From Hominimerdicola alba 8 (GTDB lineage: Bacteria; Bacillota; Clostridia; Oscillospirales; Ruminococcaceae): 64,000 bases of DNA. The notes below the pieces were generated by a model. That model saw nothing but the letters and a program-made list of their open reading frames with translations. It was not told the origin of the DNA and did no database searches. A program made the position numbers and the translations under genes. Below, in pieces: positions 33,888-42,444 of the stretch (position 1 is the stretch's first letter; the number at the start of each line of letters is the position of its first letter). Where the stretch lies: positions 1 to 64,000 of the forward strand of contig NZ_ADKM02000066.1 of NCBI RefSeq assembly GCF_000178155.2. Direction: 5' to 3'.

Positions 33888-35069
33888 ATGAGTTATGAAT
33901 TTGTAGAAGAGCCGGTTGTCGGCGCAAGCATAAAAGTCATCGGTGTCGGCGGCGGCGGCGGAAACGCCCTCAACGGCATCGCAGAGGCAGGTATACAGGG
34001 CAATGTTGAGTACATAGCCGTAAATACCGATATACAGGCACTCAAAAAGTCCAGAGCAGACAGACAGATACAGATAGGCGCTAAGCTGACTCACGGTCTG
34101 GGCGCAGGCGCTAAGCCTGAGATAGGCGAGGCTTCCGCACAGGAGAGTCAGGACGAGATAGCTGAGGCTATCAAGGACGCTGATATGGTATTCATCACCG
34201 CAGGTATGGGCGGCGGTACAGGTACAGGCGCGGCTCCTGTTGTTGCTGAGATAGCACAGAGCCTTGAAAAGCTGACCATCGCGGTAGTTACAAAGCCTTT
34301 CAAGTTCGAGGGCGTAAAGAAGATGCAGAGGGCTGAGAGCGGTATCGAACAGCTGGTAAAGCACGTTGATGCGCTGATCGTTATACCTAACCAGAACCTT
34401 ATCACCAGTGATATGAGGCTGACTATGAAGCAGTCCTACCAGATCGCAGATGAGGTGCTGAAGACCGATGTTATCGCTATAGCTGAGATAATCACAAGAC
34501 ATGATGAGATAAATGTTGACTTCGCTGATGTGACCACCATACTCAAAGGCGCCGGCAGAGCGCACATCGCTATCGGTCACGGTGAGGGCAAGGATAAGGT
34601 ACAGGATATCGTTGAGCAGGTAATAGCTTCAAAGATACTGGAGACTTCCATCGCAGGCGCAAGAAGACTGATAGTAAATGTTACTATGAGCGAGGATCTG
34701 CTCATAAGCGATATGGACGAGCTGACTGCGGCTATCGCAGATGCGGCTGATGACGGCGCTGAGATAATCTTCGGTAACGGCACCAACCCCGACAGCAAGG
34801 ACAGCATGGACGTTACAGTTATCGCGGCTGATTTCGTTGACGGCAACCCGATGGCGGCAAGCTATGCTGAGGCTCAGGCGGCTGTACAGCAGTCACAGGC
34901 AGTGGCGGCACAGCAGGTGTCGGCAGTGCCCAACACCACAAATTTCTCTTTCCAGAGAACTGACGCTGACAAAAAGGCTGACGCTGAAGCTATGTACAAG
35001 GCGGGCGTAAAGGCGGCTGACAAGACCGACCTCTACGACGATATCTTCAACGTATTCAAGAATAAGTAA
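33888..35069 (+). CDS. ftsZ: cell division protein FtsZ
   Basis: Tubulin-like GTPase that forms the Z ring. Start at 33888 (MSYEFVEEP) follows CAGGAGG at 7 bp; the frame opens 54 bp earlier but without a site. The 393 residues hold KVIGVGGGGGNALN (about 16-29), the tubulin signature GMGGGTGTGAAPVV (about 105-118), TKPFKFEG, NQNLITSDMRL and the T7-loop region DFADVTTIL. The C-terminal linker is Ala/Gln rich. The tail ends DLYDDIFNVFKNK rather than the familiar IPxFL(R/K) motif, so the tail that binds FtsA/SepF may be of another type. Confidence 0.98.
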   Translation: MSYEFVEEPVVGASIKVIGVGGGGGNALNGIAEAGIQGNVEYIAVNTDIQALKKSRADRQIQIGAKLTHGLGAGAKPEIGEASAQESQDEIAEAIKDADMVFITAGMGGGTGTGAAPVVAEIAQSLEKLTIAVVTKPFKFEGVKKMQRAESGIEQLVKHVDALIVIPNQNLITSDMRLTMKQSYQIADEVLKTDVIAIAEIITRHDEINVDFADVTTILKGAGRAHIAIGHGEGKDKVQDIVEQVIASKILETSIAGARRLIVNVTMSEDLLISDMDELTAAIADAADDGAEIIFGNGTNPDSKDSMDVTVIAADFVDGNPMAASYAEAQAAVQQSQAVAAQQVSAVPNTTNFSFQRTDADKKADAEAMYKAGVKAADKTDLYDDIFNVFKNK

Positions 35070-35378
35070 GGATTTCACAAAGGCGGGTCGGCAGGCTCGT
35101 CTTTGAATCATAGTTGAACGGCATCGTTTTTTGCTTGTTTCATATGGAAATATGCGAAAATATGAATGTCGTTTACTATAACTCGCAATGTTCAGCTTTT
35201 CTGAATTAAGTTCAGCTATGCGGCGCAAAAGCTGAACTTCATCTGCGAACACATGCACAAAACGGCAGAGAGCACGTTCAGTGGGCTGAAATGGGCGAAA
35301 AGTTGCACAAAATCGGCGGAGAATATTGTGAAGTTTACTGAAATTTCATTTTTCGGCAAAAATCGTCAAAGTAAGTGG
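35070..35378 (+). other. ftsZ-divIVA intergenic region
   Basis: No gene. Hairpins are seen at about 35078-35105 (CAAAGGCGGGT / GCTCGTCTTTG) and 35210-35239 (GTTCAGCT / AAGCTGAAC). Neither has a T run, so a terminator for ftsZ is not clear. Confidence 0.4.
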
Positions 35379-35407
35379 TTGAAATAATTTTATATTTATA
35401 GTATAAT
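35379..35407 (+). promoter_or_regulatory. promoter of the DivIVA-like gene
   Basis: TTGAAA (35379-35384), 17 bp, TATAAT (35402-35407). Confidence 0.78.
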
Positions 35408-35471
35408 AGAGTAGTCTTAAAACTAAATGCTTATAATTCTATGCAAGCATATATTCAGGAGGGAATAGAAA

Positions 35472-36431
35472 ATGGCTGGTAATGGTTATTTGAGAACAGT
35501 AAGAGTCGGCGGTTTCGATAAGCAGGACGTTCTGCAGTATGTTGACGAACTGACTTCCAAGATCTATCAACTTGAAAATAAGGTCAAGGATCAGGAGGAA
35601 ACGATAGATCAGCTCCAGCAGGGCGGCGGCGACTCTAAGGGCGACGACGAGGCAAAGAAGGAGCTGGAAGCTAAGGTCGAAGAGGCAAAGCAGAAGATAG
35701 CTGAACTGATGGCTTCCACTGACACCATGAAGGTCAGGATCGCTGATTATGAACAGCAGATAGCAGATAAGGACGCTGAGATCGAGGAGAAGAATGCTGA
35801 GATCGAAGAGCTTAAGGATAAGGTGACCGATGCTGAAACTAAGGCACAGCAGGCTGAGGCTAAGGCACAGCAGGCTGAGAACAGCGGTTCACAGCAGGCA
35901 TTCGATATGGGTCAGATCTTCGTACAGGCTCAGCAGACCGCAAACTTGGCTATCGAAAAGGCAAGGGCTGACGCTAAGCAGATCACTGATGAGGCTGAGG
36001 CTCAGGCAAATCAGGCTATAGATGATGCCAATGCACAGGCTGAGGCTACTGTAACAAAGGCTAATGCTGAGGCTGAGCAGACTTTGTCCTCTGCAAGAGA
36101 GAGCGCTGAGAACACTAAGGCTGAGGCTAAGAGAGAGGCTGACCAGGTAACAGGTGCCGCTTATGCTGAGGCTAATAAGGTGAAGAAGGACGCTGAGGAA
36201 GAGGCTGAGAGAGTCATCGCTGATGCTAAGTCTAAGGCGGCGGCTATCAAGAATGATACCGTTGAGATCAGAACAGCTGTCAAGGAGCAGTTCACTACAC
36301 TGAGCGATACTGTTCAGAAATTGGTAACTTCGCTGAATGACCTGTATGGCAGCAGCATCGGTGCAGTAAACACTGCAAGAGATCTGATAGATGACGGTCT
36401 GGATATCGTCAGCGAGGGTGAGGAAGAATAA
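35472..36431 (+). CDS. DivIVA-like coiled-coil protein
   Basis: A 319-residue protein that starts with a DivIVA-type lipid-binding head (GYLRTVRVGGFDKQDVLQYVDELTSKIYQLENKVKDQEE) and continues as a long coiled coil rich in Ala, Glu, Lys and Gln (about 60-270), with AEAKAQQ-type repeats near 120-135. The end (EIRTAVKEQFTTLSDTVQKLVTSLNDLYGSSIGAV) is a second helical module. DivIVA proteins mark curved membrane at poles and septa; the site after ftsZ fits. GGAGGG lies before the ATG. Its exact role (division, pole or wall growth) is open. Confidence 0.82.
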   Translation: MAGNGYLRTVRVGGFDKQDVLQYVDELTSKIYQLENKVKDQEETIDQLQQGGGDSKGDDEAKKELEAKVEEAKQKIAELMASTDTMKVRIADYEQQIADKDAEIEEKNAEIEELKDKVTDAETKAQQAEAKAQQAENSGSQQAFDMGQIFVQAQQTANLAIEKARADAKQITDEAEAQANQAIDDANAQAEATVTKANAEAEQTLSSARESAENTKAEAKREADQVTGAAYAEANKVKKDAEEEAERVIADAKSKAAAIKNDTVEIRTAVKEQFTTLSDTVQKLVTSLNDLYGSSIGAVNTARDLIDDGLDIVSEGEEE

Positions 36432-36432
36432 T

Positions 36433-36993
36433 ATGTCCGAGATAAGGGCATTTCGCACCGAAGAACTGAAAGCAAGGAGCGGTGAATTGCACTGCGGCGA
36501 CAAGATACTGCTGACAGGCACCGTTTACACTGCAAGAGATGCGGCGCATAAGCGTTTTGCGGCACTGCTCGATGAGGGCAAGGAACTGCCTATACCGCTG
36601 GAAGGCGCTGTGATATATTACGCAGGTCCCACACCTGCGCCTGAGGGCAAACCCATCGGTTCATGCGGACCGACTACTTCGGGCAGAATGGACAGGTTTG
36701 CGCCGAGATTGCTTGACTTGGGTCTGGGCGGAATGATCGGCAAGGGCGAACGCTCGCAGGAGGTCAGGGACGCCGTTGTGAGGAACAAGGCGGTCTATCT
36801 CTGTGCCGTTGGCGGCGCGGGGGCACTGGCGTGCAACTGCATAAAGTCCTGTGAGGTCATCGCATTTGATGATCTGGGCTGTGAGTCGGTGAAAAAGCTG
36901 TATGTGGAGGATTTTCCGCTTATAGTTGCCGATGACTGCTATGGCGGCGATATTTTCTCGCGCGGCAGACAGGAATTCTGCAAGGCTGAATAA
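36433..36993 (+). CDS. class I fumarase/tartrate dehydratase beta-type subunit
   Basis: A 187-residue protein of the Fe-S hydro-lyase C-terminal (beta) family; with an alpha subunit it forms fumarate hydratase or L(+)-tartrate dehydratase. Signs: LHCGDKILLTGTVYTARDAAHKRFAALLDEGKELP, GAVIYYAGPTPAPEGKPIGSCGPTTSGRMDRFAP and GKGERSQEVRDAV, all typical of the beta part. The start at 36433 is one base after the DivIVA-like stop; its site (GAGG) lies inside that gene's end. The alpha subunit, normally just upstream, is not here, so it must lie elsewhere or the subunit acts otherwise. A terminator follows. Confidence 0.88.
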   Translation: MSEIRAFRTEELKARSGELHCGDKILLTGTVYTARDAAHKRFAALLDEGKELPIPLEGAVIYYAGPTPAPEGKPIGSCGPTTSGRMDRFAPRLLDLGLGGMIGKGERSQEVRDAVVRNKAVYLCAVGGAGALACNCIKSCEVIAFDDLGCESVKKLYVEDFPLIVADDCYGGDIFSRGRQEFCKAE

Positions 36994-37003
36994 TGATATG
37001 ATA

Positions 37004-37033
37004 GCGCACAGTCGATGGCTGTGCGCTTTTTTG
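37004..37033 (+). terminator. terminator after the fumarase beta-type gene
   Basis: GCGCACAG pairs with CTGTGCGC around a 7-base loop and is followed by six T. Confidence 0.9.
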
Positions 37034-37044
37034 ATATTTAAATT

Positions 37045-37055
37045 AAACGTTTTCG
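37045..37055 (+). promoter_or_regulatory. LacI-type operator-like site 1
   Basis: TT followed by AAACGTTTTCG, a palindromic core with central CG as bound by LacI-family repressors. It lies just after the terminator. Confidence 0.6.
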
Positions 37056-37170
37056 CGTCGGAATTATCGGCGCGGCGGCAAAGTGCGGAACGATCTGTGG
37101 TGCTAAGACAGGGCAATTTCACGGTTTCAGCAAAGTGCCTGAGAAAAGTGTCTGCCACGAATATGAACGC

Positions 37171-37181
37171 AAACGTTTTCG
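37171..37181 (+). promoter_or_regulatory. LacI-type operator-like site 2
   Basis: CGCAAACGTTTTCG (37168-37181), identical over 14 bases to site 3. Confidence 0.62.
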
Positions 37182-37346
37182 GGCGAACGCCCCCTCACGG
37201 CGACCGTCGGCAGGTCGGTGAGTGTGTTACAGATCGGGCTGACACTCTGTACGGTGTAAACTTTTGGGTGATAATGCGCAGTTCTGACGGTCGGGTGATG
37301 TGCGGCAGGCAGAACGCTGTCGGCGTGTTTTTATAAATGTGAGCGC

Positions 37347-37357
37347 AAACGTTTTCG
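37347..37357 (+). promoter_or_regulatory. LacI-type operator-like site 3
   Basis: CGCAAACGTTTTCG (37344-37357), identical to site 2 and 176 bp from it. Confidence 0.62.
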
Positions 37358-37540
37358 TGGAACAGTTTTTTTTCACAGAAACACCGTTCGGGAGCGTGAA
37401 AAATGAGATGATCGGTGCGAGTTCGGGAAGACAGCACATTTTCAGGCACGAAATATGCACACAAAACGGCTCGGATGCTGTGGGATACATGCTTATTTGT
37501 GCAAAAAGACAGGCTAATAAATGGTTAATATGTGCAATTT

Positions 37541-37562
37541 ACTAAAACGTTTTCGTTTTAGT
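37541..37562 (+). promoter_or_regulatory. LacI-type operator-like site 4, extended palindrome
   Basis: Contains AAACGTTTTCG at 37545-37555 within a perfect longer inverted repeat: ACTAAAACG and CGTTTTAGT separated by TTTT. It lies 63 bp upstream of the -35 of the following promoter. Confidence 0.68.
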
Positions 37563-37624
37563 GTAAAGTTGTTCAAATCGGGTGGGGAGAAATTATTAAA
37601 ATGTGCAAAAATAGTTAAAAAGAC

Positions 37625-37653
37625 TTGAATAATCGGGGCGGATATGGTATAAT
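37625..37653 (+). promoter_or_regulatory. promoter of the mutarotase-cellobiose phosphorylase group
   Basis: TTGAAT (37625-37630), 17 bp, TATAAT (37648-37653) with upstream TGG (extended -10). Confidence 0.82.
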
Positions 37654-37693
37654 TGAGTGTGTTTAAATTTAGCGCTTGAAAGGAAGACCGTAA

Positions 37694-38701
37694 GTGAACA
37701 AAATAGACTTGAATTATCAGTTCAAGGGTACTGACTGCGTTAAGATGCAGTCGGACAAGTATACTGCTATAATCGCCCCATCTGTCGGCTCGGCTGTGCT
37801 GAGGATGCGCGATGACAAAAATGATCTGGAAATATTTAAATTCCGCAAATTCGTGCCGATGAAGACCATCGAGGAACAGCGCGAGATATGGGGTCTGCCC
37901 ACACTGTACCTGCCCAACAGGTTCGACAAGGGCGTGCTGAAGACCTCCGATGCGGTGTATAATTTCCCCATAAATGAAGAAAAGCTGGACAACTTCATTC
38001 ACGGCTGGGTACACAAGCGTGCCCACGAGATAGAGTGCTTCTCGGACGAAAACGGCAAGTGCGTGCTGATAACCTCTTACGTTTACGATGAGAAGGACGA
38101 GATGTTCCGCTATTTCCCCGTTGAGTTCAAGATATCCTACACTTTCACCCTCTCTAAGGACGGGCTGACACAGGAGATATATCTGACCTCAAACAGCGAC
38201 AAGGCTCTGCCTGTGTCGATATGCACACACACCTGCTTCAACGCTCCGCTGAAAGACGGCGGAAATGAAGCTGATATGCGCCTCTGCGTGCCTGTGGGCG
38301 AGAAGTGCGAACTGGACAGAAGATGTCTGCCCACCGAAAAACTTCTGCCGCTGACCGACTGGGACAAGGAGTATAAGGACGGCGACAAGGTGCCTACAGG
38401 TCAGCCGCTTGACAACGACATGTACACAGCAGTGATGAACAGCTACAAGGGCAAGCCTTTCAACGGTGTCATCATCAGGGATATCAAGAGCGGCTGTACT
38501 CTGCTGAACGAAGTTTCTAAGGAATTCATGTTCTGGAATATGTGGAACGACAGCGGCGACAAGGGCTACTTCTGCCCCGAACCGATGACTGCCATGATAA
38601 ACGCTCCGAACCTCTCGCTGGACAGCAAGGTGACAGGCTACCGCGAACTTAAAAAGGGTGAGACCTTTAAATGCTGGCAGAGGTTCTATACCGAAGACTG
38701 A
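37694..38701 (+). CDS. aldose 1-epimerase (galactose mutarotase-like) family protein
   Basis: A 335-residue beta-sandwich protein of the aldose 1-epimerase family, which interconverts alpha and beta anomers of free sugars. Start is GTG at 37694, 8 bp after AGGAAG; no ATG fits. Likely active-site positions: His in FIHGWVHKRAHEIE (about 98-105), His in ICTHTCFNAPL (about 178) and Glu in CPEPMTAMINAPNLS near the end. The downstream cellobiose phosphorylase releases alpha-glucose 1-phosphate and glucose, so an anomerase next to it makes sense. It is probably under the LacI-type sites upstream. Confidence 0.85.
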   Translation: MNKIDLNYQFKGTDCVKMQSDKYTAIIAPSVGSAVLRMRDDKNDLEIFKFRKFVPMKTIEEQREIWGLPTLYLPNRFDKGVLKTSDAVYNFPINEEKLDNFIHGWVHKRAHEIECFSDENGKCVLITSYVYDEKDEMFRYFPVEFKISYTFTLSKDGLTQEIYLTSNSDKALPVSICTHTCFNAPLKDGGNEADMRLCVPVGEKCELDRRCLPTEKLLPLTDWDKEYKDGDKVPTGQPLDNDMYTAVMNSYKGKPFNGVIIRDIKSGCTLLNEVSKEFMFWNMWNDSGDKGYFCPEPMTAMINAPNLSLDSKVTGYRELKKGETFKCWQRFYTED

Positions 38702-39495
38702 CTCTGCTGACCATCACTGCGGCGGCTGTGACTATGGTCGGCTGTGCGTGGGACGGTCAGGGCGATGGGCTGGGCGAGTTCACTTCCGCAAGGGTGACGG
38801 CTGAGGAAAGCGCGGTCACTGACGGCGAAGACTCGTCGGAAGATGATACGCCCTCCGAAGAGGAGATAGCCGAAGATACAGCTATGGCTCTGGTGGAAAA
38901 ATGGCTGGGTCTGCTGGCTGAGGGGGACGCGAAGTCTGCCGATGAACTGGTATCGCCCCGCATAAGGGCGGTCGATGAAGACCTGCGGCTGTTCAACACG
39001 GATTTCCCAAAAGCGGCTGACATAACAAGGTACGCCCCGTCAGTGGTGCGAAAAGATGCCTATGGGTATACGGTGACGCTGAAAGTCATCGTAACGCCCC
39101 GCGATGACCCCGAAAGCAAAGTCAATGCGGATATACTGGTAAGTATCGACAGTGACGGCGGCGCGGCGGTGGAATATGTCACCGAGATAGGCAGTACCGC
39201 GATGCGCTCACGCAGAGTGATGCGGCGGGCAAAGCAAGCCTACGAATGCGCGGTCAATTCCCTCGCGAACATGGAAAAGAAAACGTGGAGCGGTATGCAC
39301 CACATGGGCGAAGGCTCGCGGGTGACAGATGATATCGAAGAACGGCTACACCCCGCCAAAAGCGAAGATTTCAGCGTGGCGGTGCGTGACGGCGAGGTGA
39401 TGTATGTCAGCTGGACTGACGGCGGCATCACCGAAAGATATCCCAAAGCCGAAGAATATGAGGACTTGCGGGAGTCAGAACCCGAACGGTCGTAA
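38671..39495 (+). CDS. lipoprotein of unknown function
   Basis: The 274-residue product has an N-terminal signal ending in a lipobox, MVGC (Cys at about 25), then an acidic Ser/Glu-rich linker (about 45-65) and a folded domain of about 200 residues (MALVEKWLGLLAEGDAKSADELVSP ... YVTEIGSTAMRSRRVMRRAKQAYECAVNSL). The first part resembles small DUF-type ligand-binding or SnoaL-like folds, but I do not recognise the family. Its ATG lies 31 bp inside the mutarotase gene, in another frame, so translation is probably coupled. It sits between two cellobiose genes and may be a surface part of that pathway. Confidence 0.72.
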   Translation: MLAEVLYRRLTLLTITAAAVTMVGCAWDGQGDGLGEFTSARVTAEESAVTDGEDSSEDDTPSEEEIAEDTAMALVEKWLGLLAEGDAKSADELVSPRIRAVDEDLRLFNTDFPKAADITRYAPSVVRKDAYGYTVTLKVIVTPRDDPESKVNADILVSIDSDGGAAVEYVTEIGSTAMRSRRVMRRAKQAYECAVNSLANMEKKTWSGMHHMGEGSRVTDDIEERLHPAKSEDFSVAVRDGEVMYVSWTDGGITERYPKAEEYEDLRESEPERS

Positions 39496-39504
39496 AACGC
39501 CCTG

Positions 39505-39527
39505 TCCTCTGTAAAACAGAGGGCATC
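39505..39527 (+). other. hairpin between the lipoprotein and cellobiose phosphorylase genes
   Basis: CCTCTGT and ACAGAGG pair around AAA. No T run follows, so it may be an RNA-processing or stability element rather than a terminator. Confidence 0.4.
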
Positions 39528-39617
39528 ATATAAAGTTATTTATTTCCCGAAAACGGGGATAGAATATATTCAAGCCAAAACAAAATTGGAAAATACAGGA
39601 AAGGTGGAATTTATCAA

Positions 39618-42101
39618 ATGAAATTCGGTTTTTTCGATGACGCTAACAAGGAGTACGTCATTACCGAACCCAGAACGCCATATCCGTGGATAAACTATCT
39701 CGGTTCGCAGGCGTTCTTCTCACTGATCTCCAACACAGCAGGCGGCTACAGCTTCTATAAGGACGCAAGGCTGAGAAGGATCACCCGTTACCGTTACAAC
39801 AATGTGCCTATCGATATGGGCGGCAGATATTTCTACATAAACGATAACGGCACTGTATGGAATCCCGGCTGGTCACCTGTAAAGACAGAACTTGATGCGT
39901 ACACCTGCCGTCACGGTATGGGCTACACCATCATCAAGGGTGAAAAGAACGGTCTGGAAGCTGAGGTAACATTCTTTGTACCTAACAACTACAACGGCGA
40001 AGTACAGAAGGTAGTCCTCACCAACAAGAGCGGCGCTGAGAAGACCTTCAAGCTGTTCTCTTTTGCAGAGTGGTGTCTGTGGGACGCTCAGGACGACTGC
40101 ACAAACTTCCAGAGAAACTTCTCTACAGGTCGTGTTGAGGTTGACGGCTCTGTTATCTACCACAAGACCGAATACAGAGACAGACGCGATCACTACGCAT
40201 TCTACTCTGTAAATGACAGCATAGACGGCTACGATACCGACAGGGATTCTTTCATCGGTCTGTATAACGGCTTTAACGATCCTCAGGCTGTAATGGCAGG
40301 CAAGGCTAACGACTCATTTGCTGACGGCTGGTCACCTATCGCTTCACACTACAAGGAGATAAAGCTGGGCGCAGGCGAGAGCAAGACCCTTATCTTCATA
40401 CTGGGCTATGTTGAGATGCCTGTTGACCAGAAGTTCGAGGCTGACGGCAAGACCATCAACAAGGTAAAGGCTAAGGCTATGATGGAGCAGTTCGATACTC
40501 CTGAAAAGGTCGATGCAGGTCTGGCTGAACTCAAGGCTTCGTGGGATAAACTGCTGGGCATACTGAACGTTGATACTCCCGATGACAAGGTTGACCGTAT
40601 GGTAAACATCTGGAACCAGTATCAGTGCATGGTAACATTCAACCTTTCACGTTCGGCTTCTTACTTTGAGTCGGGCATCGGCAGAGGCATGGGCTTCCGT
40701 GACTCCAACCAGGACATACTGGGCTTCGTTCACCAGATACCTGACAGAGCAAGAGAGAGGATCATCGACATCGCTTCCACTCAGCTCCCCGACGGCGGCT
40801 GCTATCACCAGTACCAGCCCCTCACCAAAAAGGGCAACTCCGATATCGGCGGCGACTTCTCCGATGACCCGCTGTGGATGATACTGTCAGTTTCCGCATA
40901 TATCAAGGAAACAGGCGACTGGGGCATTCTCGATGAGATGGTGCCTTACGACAACGATGAGTCAAAGGCTCAGCCGATGCTCGACCACCTGAAAGTATCT
41001 TTCTACCACATCGTAAACAATCTCGGTCCTCACGGTCTGCCTCTGGCTATGCGTGCTGACTGGAACGACTGCATCAACCTTTCCTGCTATTCCGATACTC
41101 CCGGTGAGAGCTTCCAGACCTACACCAACCCGAAGTTTGCGGCTGAGGGCGGCTATTCAAAGGTGGCTGAGTCTGTAATGGTAGCTACACTGTTCACCTA
41201 CACAGGTCCTAACTACGTGGCTATACTGAAGCATCTGGGCAAGGACGATGAGGCTGCTGCTGCACAGGCTGAGATAGACAAGATGAAGAAGAACGTTATG
41301 GCTTCTGCATGGGACGGCGACTGGTTCTTAAGAGCATATGACTCTGAGGGCAAGAAGATGGGCTCTAAGGAGTGCGAAGAGGGTCAGATATTCATTGAAC
41401 CTCAGGGCTTCGCTATCATGTCTGAGATAGGCAAGGAGCAGGGCGCTGATAAGAAGACCCTCGCAGCTATCGATGAAAGACTGAACACCAAGTTCGGTCT
41501 GGTGCTGAACAACCCCGCATTCACCAAGTACTATATCCAGTACGGTGAGATCTCCACATATCCCGGCGGATATAAGGAGAACGCAGGTATCTTCACACAC
41601 AACAACGCATGGATCATCTGCGCTGCTGCATATGCAGGTCAGGGCGATCAGGCGTTCAAGTACTATTCCGAGATCGCTCCTGCTTTCACTGAGGAAACTT
41701 CCGATATCCACAAGACCGAGCCTTATGTATACGGTCAGATGATCGGTGGTAAGGACGCAGGTTCAGATATCGGCAGACCCGGCAAGAACTTCGGTCAGGG
41801 CAAGAACTCATGGCTGACAGGTACCGCTGCATGGAACATGGTAGCTATCTCCCAGTACATTCTGGGTGTACAGCCTGATTTTGACGGTCTTAAGATCGAT
41901 CCTTCCATACCCGCTGCATGGGACGGCTTCAACATCACAAGAAAGTTCAGAGGCAACACCTACAACATCGCAGTCAAGAACCCCGACCACGTATGCAAGG
42001 GCATCAAGTCTGTGACTGTTGACGGCAAGAAGATCGACGGTATCGTAATGCCCGTATTCGAGGCAGGCTCGGTACACGAAGTCGAAGTAGTAATGGGCTG
42101 A
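39618..42101 (+). CDS. cbpA: cellobiose phosphorylase (GH94)
   Basis: Splits cellobiose with phosphate to alpha-glucose 1-phosphate and glucose in the cytoplasm, saving ATP. The 827 residues match the GH94 cellobiose-type length and run without breaks: N-terminal beta-sandwich ([29 protein letters not shown]), linker, (alpha/alpha)6 barrel and C-terminal beta part. The proton donor Asp is in [11 protein letters not shown] (about residue 487). [20 protein letters not shown] and [16 protein letters not shown] are near-invariant in the family. The N-terminal and barrel wording is that of known clostridial cellobiose phosphorylases, rather than the longer cellodextrin enzymes. AGGAAAGGTGG precedes the ATG by 12 bp. 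Codon use is strongly biased, which suggests high expression. Confidence 0.96.
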   Translation: MKFGFFDDANKEYVITEPRTPYPWINYLGSQAFFSLISNTAGGYSFYKDARLRRITRYRYNNVPIDMGGRYFYINDNGTVWNPGWSPVKTELDAYTCRHGMGYTIIKGEKNGLEAEVTFFVPNNYNGEVQKVVLTNKSGAEKTFKLFSFAEWCLWDAQDDCTNFQRNFSTGRVEVDGSVIYHKTEYRDRRDHYAFYSVNDSIDGYDTDRDSFIGLYNGFNDPQAVMAGKANDSFADGWSPIASHYKEIKLGAGESKTLIFILGYVEMPVDQKFEADGKTINKVKAKAMMEQFDTPEKVDAGLAELKASWDKLLGILNVDTPDDKVDRMVNIWNQYQCMVTFNLSRSASYFESGIGRGMGFRDSNQDILGFVHQIPDRARERIIDIASTQLPDGGCYHQYQPLTKKGNSDIGGDFSDDPLWMILSVSAYIKETGDWGILDEMVPYDNDESKAQPMLDHLKVSFYHIVNNLGPHGLPLAMRADWNDCINLSCYSDTPGESFQTYTNPKFAAEGGYSKVAESVMVATLFTYTGPNYVAILKHLGKDDEAAAAQAEIDKMKKNVMASAWDGDWFLRAYDSEGKKMGSKECEEGQIFIEPQGFAIMSEIGKEQGADKKTLAAIDERLNTKFGLVLNNPAFTKYYIQYGEISTYPGGYKENAGIFTHNNAWIICAAAYAGQGDQAFKYYSEIAPAFTEETSDIHKTEPYVYGQMIGGKDAGSDIGRPGKNFGQGKNSWLTGTAAWNMVAISQYILGVQPDFDGLKIDPSIPAAWDGFNITRKFRGNTYNIAVKNPDHVCKGIKSVTVDGKKIDGIVMPVFEAGSVHEVEVVMG

Positions 42102-42102
42102 A

Positions 42103-42144
42103 ATAATTCATAATTTATAATTCATAATTCATAATTATTGACAG
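42103..42144 (+). repeat. R3 family fragment: AT-repeat start
   Basis: AATTCATA-type units followed by ATTATTGACAGGC directly after the cellobiose phosphorylase stop; the rest of R3 is absent and a terminator follows. Confidence 0.75.
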
Positions 42145-42173
42145 GCATTACGGCTTTGCTGATATAACGTATA

Positions 42174-42216
42174 AACGCGCTCACGGGGAGTTTACTGTGA
42201 GCGCGTTATTTTTTTT
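42174..42216 (+). terminator. cellobiose phosphorylase terminator
   Basis: AACGCGCTCAC pairs with GTGAGCGCGTT and is followed by A and nine T. MITE-2 copy 5 starts in this T run. Confidence 0.92.
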
Positions 42217-42283
42217 GTTATCCCGCTGACACACCACAAAAACAGCGGCTATACAGAACTTAAGGTTCTTGGCGTATATTTTT
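42216..42283 (+). mobile_element. MITE-2 copy 5 (truncated)
   Basis: TTATCCCGCTGACACACC to CTTGGCGTATATTTTT matches the left half of the family; the first bases (TGG) and the right half are missing. The left end lies in the T-tract of the terminator; the right end joins an R3 fragment. Confidence 0.82.
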
Positions 42284-42352
42284 TTTCGACAAAAACAGCA
42301 TTCTTCCGCCCCTGCCAACAATTATGAATTATGAATTATGAATTATGAATTA
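42284..42352 (-). repeat. R3 family fragment (minus orientation)
   Basis: CAGCATTCTTCCGCCCCTGC followed by AATTATGA units: the first about 70 bases of R3 read on the minus strand, fused to the cut end of MITE-2 copy 5. Confidence 0.8.
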
Positions 42353-42362
42353 TAAAATTGCC

Positions 42363-42391
42363 TTGACAAAGAAAGGAAAAAGAGGTATAAT
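42363..42391 (+). promoter_or_regulatory. metG promoter
   Basis: TTGACA (42363-42368), 17 bp, TATAAT (42386-42391): an ideal sigma-A promoter, about 10 bp after the R3 fragment. Confidence 0.92.
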
Positions 42392-42444
42392 TATAAGGTC
42401 GGCTGAAATGTTCGGCGTATTTTTTACTGAAAGGGGTAATGACA

